A stretch of DNA of 64,000 nt from the NCBI RefSeq assembly GCF_025118155.1, contig NW_026251401.1, positions 496,001-560,000 on the forward strand. The letters run 5' to 3'. Source of the DNA: Cokeromyces recurvatus (Eukaryota > Mucoromycota > Mucoromycetes > Mucorales > Mucoraceae). The position numbers were made by a program, and so were the translations under genes. Shown here piece after piece: positions 36,604 through 47,522 of this stretch (within the stretch, counting starts at the first letter, position 1; each line of letters opens with the position of its first letter). The notes under the pieces were generated by a model, which was not told where the DNA came from, did not search any database, and worked only from the letters and a program-made list of their open reading frames with translations.

Positions 36604-37968
36604 ATGGATATTGACTTTGATATGAACGAAATTTCTCTACGCGACGATGACATTGAAGCTGTACCTGAAATCATTGTCAGCGTAATGTCAATGATGAGAA
36701 AGAAGTGGGAGTACAACATCACTGCATCAGCCATGGAGTTAGATGAAGATGCGACGATGGAGCTGAAGGAAGGGTACGAGGGTGATGAGGCCAGCAATAG
36801 CTCGGATAAGGAGGAAAATGAAGCTGATGTACAGGGTAGTGAGAGCGATTTGAAAGAAGAGAAGCCTCTCAGAGATCTGGCCGAAAAAAAAGACGCCGCT
36901 AGCAATGCTAGACGTGTGTACACTCAGCAAGATATCAACAAGCTTATTTCCCTGTTAATTGAACAGGTTCCTGTAAAAGATGCAGCTTTAAAAACAGGAA
37001 TAAATGAGAAATCAGCTTACCGTTTCAAATCGCAATGGCAGAAAACAGGGGAAATACCTCAACAGAAAAAAAGAGGGCGCAAAATGGGAACTGTCTCTGA
37101 GCTTACTGAAAAACACACAAAGTTTATTACCGACATTGTTGATGAGTGTTCAACTGCAACTGTAGCTGGAATACACGAGTTGTTGCTCAAAGAATTTCCA
37201 AGTCTCTCCGTGAGCCCATCCGCAGTATACAGACATCTTAGAACCAGCTGTGCACTATCTATGAAGAAGTTGGAGAAAATTTCATCTGCTAGAAACTCGG
37301 AAGAAACTCTTAAGAAGAGAAAGGAGACCATCCTTCAATGGCTAGCTGATAAAAATATGGACTTTGAGAATAATTGCGTTTTTTTGGATGAAGCAGGGTT
37401 CAATTTACACATGACACGCACTCGTGGCTGGTCCAAGATAGGAGAACCTGCTAAAACAACTGTCCCTGCTTCAAAAGGCACCACAATAACCATTCTTGGT
37501 GCCATCTCTAGCGCCGGCATTATTGACATCTCTTTGAGAAAGCCAATATTAGTTTCGGGAGCTAAGAAGAGAAGAATAGATGGGAAGGTTGTTACAACGA
37601 CAGCTAAGGTTGGAACTAGGACTGAGCACTATTTAAATTACTTGAGTAATGTGATGGATGTTCTTGACCGAAATAATATGAAGGGCTTTTACTTGGTAAT
37701 GGATAATGCTCCCATACATAAGCCAGCTACAGTAAGAAACTTAATAGAAAGCAGAGGCTATAAGTGTGCATATCTTCCGCCGTACTCACCATTCCTAAAC
37801 CCAATTGAGCTATTCTGGTCGAAGGTGAAGTATGGCGTCAAAAGAAGCCCTTTCGAAACTGGTGAGACACTCACACCCAGAATAATGGATGCCTGCTCCA
37901 AAGTAACTAAGAAAGACTGCCAGGGCTGGATTCGCCATTCTCTCAGATTGTTGATAAGACAAAGATAA
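36604..37968 (+). CDS. DD34E transposase, Tc1/mariner (IS630) superfamily
   Basis: A 454-codon uninterrupted frame. Residues 1-100 are acidic and unusual for the family. A helix-turn-helix follows ('TQQDINKLISLLIEQVPVKD', 'AALKTGINEKSAYRFKSQWQ') and a GRK-rich hook ('KKRGRKMG'). A second HTH-like region follows ('VSPSAVYRHLRTSC'). The DDE domain shows 'NNCVFLDEAGFNLHMTRTRG' (first Asp), 'GFYLVMDNAPIHKP' (second Asp) and 'LPPYSPFLNPIELFWSKVK' (Glu). There are 34 residues between the second Asp and the Glu, so it is DD34E. All catalytic residues are present, and there are no frameshifts or stops. With both terminal repeats preserved, the element may be active or recently so. Codon use looks richer in GC than in the host genes around it. 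Confidence 0.93.
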   Translation: MDIDFDMNEISLRDDDIEAVPEIIVSVMSMMRKKWEYNITASAMELDEDATMELKEGYEGDEASNSSDKEENEADVQGSESDLKEEKPLRDLAEKKDAASNARRVYTQQDINKLISLLIEQVPVKDAALKTGINEKSAYRFKSQWQKTGEIPQQKKRGRKMGTVSELTEKHTKFITDIVDECSTATVAGIHELLLKEFPSLSVSPSAVYRHLRTSCALSMKKLEKISSARNSEETLKKRKETILQWLADKNMDFENNCVFLDEAGFNLHMTRTRGWSKIGEPAKTTVPASKGTTITILGAISSAGIIDISLRKPILVSGAKKRRIDGKVVTTTAKVGTRTEHYLNYLSNVMDVLDRNNMKGFYLVMDNAPIHKPATVRNLIESRGYKCAYLPPYSPFLNPIELFWSKVKYGVKRSPFETGETLTPRIMDACSKVTKKDCQGWIRHSLRLLIRQR

Positions 37969-38876
37969 CAAAAGAATAAGACAGAATAAATCTGTGAAAA
38001 CTTTGTATAAAACTTTTATTATCAAAATGAAAATTAAAAATTAAAAATTAAAAATTAAAAAATTAAAAAATGAAAAACTGAGTTTTCAAAAGATGAGTGC
38101 AAAATGGATCCTTATTTATATCTTGTGGAGAACGGGTTACTTCGAGACAGGAACAGAGTGAAGATATCTTGAAAGAAGAATATTTCCCATAGAATAATTA
38201 AAATTATTGTGTTAGAGCTCTAGTCTTTGCCCTGACTGAGAATTAATCTCAGTTAACTCTAATAAACATTAAATTATTGGTGCTTGATTTAGCCGGTTAT
38301 TTTTCTTGAAACAAAATAATAAAATCTCGTTTGTTCATACTTGTGAATGATATAGGAAAGACACTTTTGATATATAGATTTATATTCTAACCAGCTTCTT
38401 TATGTTATATTCATTCCTCAATGTACTACTTAAATGAATTTCATTATATTATATAGTGTATTCAATTAGAATAGAGTTCTCATAGATAGTATATGATTAT
38501 ATTTATAAGTTAGTATTTTAGACAACATTAAATAATAATGCATATATATAATTAATAGGTATAATCTATAATTCATATATCTTTATCATTAATAACTCCT
38601 TACACTATGTTTTTCTTATCATTATTTTGTAGAGTTAGTATTTATTATAACATTATTTTTTCTCATCACAAGAATGTCTTATAAACTGAAATCAAATAAT
38701 ATTGTATGCATAAAGTGTATAACTAATAACTATAATATCATCCGGTTCTTCATGACTCTGATTTGTACATTATAAGATATTATGTAATACATCATTATAT
38801 ACACAACACAGATTCTTTGAAAAGTGTTTAGCCCTGGAGAAAAACTTATGAGATTTAAGTATAAGTAAATTTTTTG
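37969..38876. other. Non-coding interior of the Tc1/mariner-like element
   Basis: Strongly AT-rich, beginning with an (AATTAAA)-type tandem at about 38028-38070 after the transposase stop. No open frame or second gene is seen. Its length is unusual for a one-gene element. Confidence 0.6.
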
Positions 38877-39007
38877 CTAATTGCCATTTTTTTTTTCTCT
38901 TAATTTTTCTTGGACTTTCTCTTAATTGACCTAAAATTTTCTCTTATTTGTTCAATAATTTTCTCTTATTTTTTCTGAAATTTTCTCTTATTTGCTGAAA
39001 AATACAA
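38877..39007. repeat. Right terminal inverted repeat with ~22-nt subunits
   Basis: Reverse complement of the left repeat but two subunits shorter. Ends ...GAAAAATACAA followed by target TA. Confidence 0.85.
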
Positions 39008-39077
39008 TAATTCAAGTTATTATTCCTAGTAAGAATTCAGTAGAATTGTGACTGTTATATTCAAATGCATCAATATT

Positions 39078-39115
39078 AAATAGGTTGGGTCACTAAAAAA
39101 AAAACTTGGGCCAGC

Positions 39116-39160
<45 letters not shown>

Positions 39161-40269
39161 GAACCTAAAGTCGTGAACCTAATTAATTTGATGCAAGAAT
39201 TTGAGCATATGTCTATAAGAGAAGCGGCCTCAAAAATTGGGTTGGCAAAGTCAACAGCCATACGTAAAATTAAAGAATGGAACGAACTGACAAATAGCTC
39301 TAACCAAGGAGTTTTTCCCTGACACCATCAACAAAAAGAAGCACAAAGGCCGAAAGGTTATTCTTCAGGATGTGCATACTGTGTTTATTTTCGAGTTACT
39401 AATTAACGAGCCAACCTTGACAGTAGAAGCTGTTACTGATCAGCTTTGCACGACTTTCAAGGACATTCAGACTACTCCAAGATCAGTAGCAACTCATATG
39501 AAAAATAAATGCCGTCTCACTTATAAACGTATTATGCCACAGTACTTTGCACGGGATAGTGAAGAAACTATTGTTAAAAGATACAACGAAGTCAACTCTT
39601 GGATTTCCCAAAAATTAGATTTTTTTAATAATTGCATATTCATTGACAAAGCTGGATTCAACAGGAATATGCATCGCTCATATAGCTGGAGTAAAGTAGG
39701 AACTCCCTGTAAAATTAAAGTTGAAACAAAGGGGCCAAATGTGAGCATACTAGGTGCTATTTCTAAAGACGGTATCATCACTCTTTCGCGAAAGGAGATT
39801 ATTACTGTAGCTGCAGCTGGGAGAAGGCAGCGATTAGATGACACTCCAGTTGTTAAGAAAAAAGGAACAACTGGTAATGATTTTTTTTTTTTTTTTTTTT
39901 TTTAGAATTTGTAGAACAAGTTCTCACCACAATTGATACGGTCGGCATGAGCTACAAATATTTGGTGCTTGATAATGCGTCTAATCATAAGTCAAATCTG
40001 GTTAAGGATTGGGTAGGACAACGAGAATATCAGCTAGTCTTTTTGCCACCATACTCTCCGTTTTTAAACCCTATTGAGGAGTTTTTGTCGAAGCTAAAAA
40101 GCGTCGTAAACAACGATCCGTCTTCAGTCAGACAAAATTCAAAGATCAGTAAACGTATCCGTGATGCATCTGTGCATATCAGCAAAGAAGACTGTCAAAA
40201 AGTGACCCGTTTTTTAAAAAAAAAATGACCCAATTTTATTAGTGACCCGGCCTATTTTCTTCACCTGTA
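39078..40269 (+). mobile_element. Tc1/mariner-like element copy A, broken transposase
   Basis: Left end AATAGGTTGGGTCACTAA, right end the inverse of CAGGTGAAGAAAATAGGCCGGGTCACTAA. The outer 10 bp of the left end are missing or changed. The transposase frames read 'SIREAASKIGLAKSTAIRKI' (HTH), then after a one-base shift at about 39306 'KKKHKGRKVILQDVHTVF', 'NNCIFIDKAGFNRNMHRSYS' (first Asp, with Lys replacing the usual Glu after it), a T-tract (39881-39903) that breaks the frame, 'YKYLVLDNASNHKS' and 'LPPYSPFLNPIEEFLSKLK' (DD34E spacing). A 43-nt A tract lies near the start. It is not functional as it stands. Nearly identical to copy B at 43101-44298 in the opposite orientation. Related to, but clearly distinct from, the intact element at 36395-39007. 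Confidence 0.85.
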
Positions 40270-40279
40270 GAAAAAAAAA

Positions 40280-40345
40280 ATTGAACTAGTCCATTTCACT
40301 GCTTAGAAAATAAAAAAAAAATTGAACTGGTCCATTTCACTGCTT
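40280..40345. repeat. Tandem pair of a 26-bp repeat, inverted with respect to 43065-43090
   Basis: ATTGAACTAGTCCATTTCAC... (40280-40304) and ATTGAACTGGTCCATTTCAC... (40321-40345) are adjacent near-copies. Their reverse complement AGCAGTGAAATGGACCAGTT... occurs at 43065-43084. They extend the homology of copies A and B beyond the transposon ends. Confidence 0.75.
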
Positions 40346-40485
40346 CATTTTTTTTTCTAATATCATCAAATTCAACCAAGATTAGCTGCTAATTAATGGT
40401 CAAAAATATAGCCAGAGAATAAGCAATATGTATTTTCTTTTGCCATAAATACACAGAATCTAACGTGAAAAAACTTTTGAAAAGA

Positions 40486-40638
40486 ATGGAAAGTTTTGAA
40501 GATGTCGACATTTGCTACGACAAGGATCCATTGCAACCTATATTACTTTGCAACGAGAGAATAGATTCTGAACCTTTAAAATATAAGAGATATAACTATA
40601 GTTCATTTTTGATAGAAAATTCTTTATTCAAAAAATGA
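40486..40638 (+). pseudogene. Coding-like 3' exon, unrecognised
   Basis: From ATG 40486 to TGA 40636-40638 a 50-codon frame reads like protein ('MESFEDVDICYDKDPLQPIL', 'NERIDSEPLKYKRYNY'). The frame continues upstream for about ten codons to an ACACAG that could be a splice acceptor. No family recognised. It is convergent with the recombinase-like pseudogene and lies within the same inverted-repeat-bounded segment, so it may have belonged to the same unit. Confidence 0.3.
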
Positions 40639-41635
40639 AAATTTTAATAAGGCGTGTATTCATTGACATCGATAGTAGCCATTATAACTTTAAAATCAGC
40701 AAGTTGCCTATTTGCTTCGTTGTTTGTAATTAGGACGACAGTTGAATAATTTCAACTCTTCCACATTATTTAACAATTGATCTCTGTCAAAAACTTTAAA
40801 TTGATTTTCGTAGAAATATAAGTCAATGATAATTTTTTGCATTTTGGGATAGTCACTACAAGATTATTTGTTCAGTTTTTATTTCAGATTTCATATTATT
40901 TTCCTACTTGCCTTAAAATATTTTTTAAATCACTCATATTGGTGGTGAATCCTGCATAATCTAACGCCACCACACAAACTTTATCATTGTCTTGAATAAA
41001 AGCTAAAAAGCCTAAAGAATAATTTCTTTTTCAAAATTTATTTGATCAAGTTATTATTTAGTTTTTTACCTTGAGTGTTTCCATTAACTTGATCTAATTC
41101 TGATAATAAAGAATCTTGATCATTTAAATCTCGTTTATAAAAACCTTGTTTTATGTTGCTGTATGATGATACAAAAACTTTGTCTACGAGTGACCTTTGA
41201 CGTAATATGTTCACCATTCTTTGCAATAAAGCTGCTCGATTGTTGCTTGGCATTTTTGACTTTCTACAATAACCAATAATATGATATCCATCATTTTTTA
41301 ATTGGTTTACGTAGGCATGATGTCTTGGTATTACATCTATAATGTTTTTCGCAAGATCAACTACAAAACTGGAGTTAATTTATTTTGTTTATCTTGCAAT
41401 GCCATTTACGAGCTTTACCATAATATCCGTTATCCAAAACATTTAAATGACGCCTTTTTATCTTTTTGTTTTTTGTGTTTTCTTTTATAACTTTACGTTC
41501 AATCTCATCTGATAAAAAATCAACGTTTTGCTTGTTCAACCATTGGGTGAATGCCAAAGGTGTAGTTTTGTCAAATTTTTTAGTGAAAGTCCAAACAATT
41601 CCTAAAATTTCTTTATCATATACATAGTTTAACTT

Positions 41636-41650
41636 GTATAGAGAGTCTGG
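41636..41650. repeat. Target-site duplication, left copy (LINE copy 3)
   Basis: GTATAGAGAGTCTGG, matching GTATAGAGAATCTGG at 42595-42609 with one difference. The pair flanks the LINE and duplicates a codon segment of the split gene. Confidence 0.8.
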
Positions 41651-42594
41651 CGGTCCTAAACTAAAGTTATATTGCACTTGGTCAACCTACCCACAATGAA
41701 GGAACGCGTTCACTTCCTGCAAGCTAAATTCTTGCTTCGGTCTATCCACTCTCCGGACGATACTCTTGTCTCCAAGTTTTTACCACATGTACGCCCTTCT
41801 TCAAGCCACTCTCAATGGTATAAACTTTCGAAAACACCTATCTGGCAACGGTATACTGCTTCTCTTGACGATAATACTTATGATTCTCGTGCTTTTGCTG
41901 GTATCTGTAAAGCATACCTAAAAGATAATCTTGGTGATCGACGAAACAGTAATAATGCTGTTCTCTTGTCTGCCTGCCGTCCTACCCTAGGTATCGATCC
42001 TATCCTCTGGTTACCTATGTCAAATGCAGAACACAGCTGAATAGTCCACTGGCGCCTAGGTTGGTTACTTGGTGGTGTCCCCAAACCGTGCATCTATCAC
42101 CCTAATGCCTTGTTCACAAGATCTCATGCTATATGATGCCTACATATGCATCGACGATTACAAGCGCCTTTGATCGAACCCGACCCTTTGTCCTTCCTCT
42201 TGAATAAGCTGTCAAATAAACAAAAACGCAGACCACCAATCTCATCAGCTTTCAACTCATCTGTCTTTTCCGCCTGGACGATTCGTTGGCCTGTTATGTG
42301 CCTTCTACTTTTTGAGCTTGACTACCTTCATCATAGTGAACTTCCTCCAGAAACTTCTATTCCCCCTCTTGGTACAAAACTTGTAATATGATTACGTAAC
42401 TCTAAATCTAGTATTTATTGATACATCTTGCTTTTCCTCTTCCCTTCTCTTTCTTTTTTACCCTTTTGCCTATCAAAAGGTTTTTTAGTACACTTTTATC
42501 CTTTCTCGAACTGACCCGGGCAATCCAATACGCCAGTATTATGTGCTCACATGGGTTGTTTAAATTTTTGTTATAAATAAAATAATTCTTAATC
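41651..42594 (+). mobile_element. LINE copy 3, 5'-truncated, inserted into the recombinase-like gene
   Basis: Plus-strand homology to the LINE C-terminal region: 'LVNLPTMKERVHFLQAKFLL', 'SKFLPHVRPSSSHSQWYKLS', 'TLGIDPILWLPMSNAEHS' followed by a stop, 'HWRLGWLLGGVPKPC' and 'SAWTIRWPVMCLLLFELDYL'. The 3' UTR has the family hairpin (42514-42556) and ends AAATAAAATAATTCTTAATCG directly before the duplication at 42595-42609. It is more divergent from copy 1 than copy 2 is, suggesting a different subfamily. At least two internal stops. Confidence 0.88.
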
Positions 42595-43013
42595 GTATAG
42601 AGAATCTGGTGAAGATTCTATTTCCGGTCGATATACATAGTTTATAAAATCTACAATTTGCTCATCATTGTCTATATTTTAATGTCGTTAGCAACAATTT
42701 CGTTTCTTGCATTTATTTTTACTTACAAAACAAGATATCTTTCTTTTCATTTTTATTATATTCAGTTTCTTCGTGGGGGGTTTTTTTTTATTTCTTTTTT
42801 TGATTTGTACAGGCTGTATAGATTTGGAGCACCAAATATTCGCGCTTCACATACAAACTCTGATTCACATGGACTACTTCTGTAATAAATTTCAACTTCC
42901 TCCATCTTTGCTACTTTTTCAGTACAGATTTGAGCATTCTCTTCGTTAAATTTTTACAATAAAAAATGCAGCATGCTTCCTCACGAGAGATAATGTTTAT
43001 TTTAAACTGGTTG

Positions 43014-43064
<51 letters not shown>
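43014..43064. repeat. About 51-nt A homopolymer
   Basis: Long A tract at the inner edge of the inverted arm around copy B, next to the 26-bp inverted repeat. Confidence 0.9.
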
Positions 43065-43066
<2 letters not shown>

Positions 43067-43100
43067 CAGTGAAATGGACCAGTTCAATTTTTTTTTTCTA

Positions 43101-43457
43101 CAGGTGAAGAAAATAGGCCGGGTCACTAATAAAATTGGGTCATTTTTTTTTTAAAAAACGGGTCACTTTTTGACAGTCTTCTTTGCTGATATGCACAGAT
43201 GCATCACGGATACGTTTACTGATCTTTGAATTTTGTCTGACTGAAGACGGATCGTTGTTTACGACGCTTTTTAGCTTCGACAAAAACTCCTCAATAGGGT
43301 TTAAAAACGGAGAGTATGGTGGCAAAAAGACTAGCTGATATTCTCGTTGTCCTACCCAATCCTTAACCAGATTTGACTTATGATTAGACGCATTATCAAG
43401 CACCAAATATTTGTAGCTCATGCCGACCGTATCAATTGTGGTGAGAACTTGTTCTAC

Positions 43458-43496
<39 letters not shown>

Positions 43497-44212
43497 TACC
43501 AGTTGTTCCTTTTTTCTTAACAACTGGAGTGTCATCTAATCGCTGCCTTCTCCCAGCTGCAGCTACAGTAATAATCTCCTTTCGCGAAAGAGTGATGATA
43601 CCGTCTTTAGAAATAGCACCTAGTATGCTCACATTTGGCCCCTTTGTTTCAACTTTAATTTTACAGGGAGTTCCTACTTTACTCCAGCTATATGAGCGAT
43701 GCATATTCCTGTTGAATCCAGCTTTGTCAATGAATATGCAATTATTAAAAAAATCTAATTTTTGGGAAATCCAAGAGTTGACTTCGTTGTATCTTTTAAC
43801 AATAGTTTCTTCACTATCCCGTGCAAAGTACTGTGGCATAATACGTTTATAAGTGAGACGGCATTTATTTTTCATATGAGTTGCTACTGATCTTGGAGTA
43901 GTCTGAATGTCCTTGAAAGTCGTGCAAAGCTGATCAGTAACAGCTTCTACTGTCAAGGTTGGCTCGTTAATTAGTAACTCGAAAATAAACACAGTATGCA
44001 CATCCTGAAGAATAACCTTTCGGCCTTTGTGCTTCTTTTTGTTGATGGTGTCAGGGAAAAACTCCTTGGTTAGAGCTATTTGTCAGTTCGTTCCATTCTT
44101 TAATTTTACGTATGGCTGTTGACTTTGCCAACCCAATTTTTGAGGCCGCTTCTCTTATAGACATATGCTCAAATTCTTGCATCAAATTAATTAGGTTCAC
44201 GACTTTAGGTTC

Positions 44213-44251
<39 letters not shown>

Positions 44252-44298
44252 GCTGGCCCAAATTTTTTTTTAGTGACCCAACCTATTTTCTTTACCTG
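43101..44298 (-). mobile_element. Tc1/mariner-like element copy B, broken transposase, both ends preserved
   Basis: Ends CAGGTGAAGAAAATAGG.. and CAGGTAAAGAAAATAGG.. in inverted orientation, each flanked by TA (43099-43100 and 44299-44300). The encoded protein segments appear the same as in copy A, including 'FIDKAGFN', 'LVLDNASNH' and 'PYSPFLNPIEEFL'. The frame is broken at the same two places: the shift after the first HTH and the internal homopolymer (28 A on the plus strand at 43465-43492, against 23 T in copy A). It is a non-functional copy that can be mobilised only in trans, if at all. Confidence 0.87.
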
Positions 44299-44751
44299 TA
44301 ACATGCAATCATTGGTATTATTATAATAAATGAATATGGATGCATTGCTTACCCTACAATGAGGATTCTATTTTTAGTAGTAGTCACAAATCATCAGAGA
44401 GGAAAGAATATAGTCATGATGGATACAGGGTAATTCTTTATTACGCCAGTCTTTTCTTATAAATAGCCTTCTTCATTTTCATATTATTTTGCATTATTCA
44501 ACTTTTTAGTAATCTATAAAAAAGCATTATAGACTTATCTTTTCTTATTTTTTAAGGTTACATTTAACAAAAGAAAATGAAGCAAATCGTATATATTATA
44601 TATTTCAAATATCTAAATTCTGGTAGAGTTTTATTCAATATTTGAATTCGAAAAAAAAAGTATTATATGTAGAACAAAATAACTAAAGGAGACTACGATA
44701 AGGAAATATAACCTAAAATTTGAACATGTATTCAATAATTGATAATGTGTT

Positions 44752-47403
<2,652 letters not shown>

Positions 47404-47522
47404 CTGTTTTTAGAATATATATTACAAGGTAAACAATGTTTAAAATGAAAATTTTTTGATGTTTATTACGGAGTTTTTTTATGCATATTATTAGTTGATT
47501 GGCTTCAATGACATGATATTCA

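Larger units (their letters stand above)
36395..39007 (+). mobile_element. Intact Tc1/mariner-like element with repeat-built terminal inverted repeats
   Basis: The ends TTGTATTTTTCAGC... are inverted copies of each other and each is flanked by TA (36393-36394 and 39008-39009), the Tc1/mariner target. Left terminal repeat 36395-36569, right 38877-39007. Both consist of ~22-nt units with the core AATAAGAGAAAATT, about seven units on the left and five on the right. The single transposase gene occupies 36604-37968. About 0.9 kb of AT-rich DNA without genes lies between the gene and the right end. Confidence 0.88.
40708..42905 (-). pseudogene. Decayed gene resembling a serine recombinase (resolvase-like), split by a LINE
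   Basis: Read on the minus strand from ATG 42905: 'MEEVEIYYRSSPCESEFVCE', then after a frame break 'NDEQIVDFINYVYRP' and 'EIESSPDSLY'. LINE copy 3 interrupts here, and the frame resumes 'KLNYVYDKEILGIVWTFTKK' and 'LNVLDNGYYGKARKWHCKIN'. Following a frameshift near 41377 come 'VIPRHHAYVNQLKNDGYHII', 'GYCRKSKMPSNNRAALLQRM' and 'RSLVDKVFVSSYSNIKQGFY'. Across a 90-nt intron follows 'VCVVALDYAGFTTNMSDLKN', and the frame ends TAG 40708-40710. The order 'IIGYCRKS ... R ... VDKVFVS ... VVALDYAGF' resembles the catalytic domain of IS607-type serine recombinases, with Ser in RKS at the nucleophile position. This is inference; the conserved Arg cluster cannot be verified by eye. At least two frameshifts plus the insertion make it inactive. 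Confidence 0.55.

Noticed and set aside
36594..36930. Minus-strand ORFs opposite the intact transposase
   Set aside because: Antisense shadows of the acidic N-terminal coding region.
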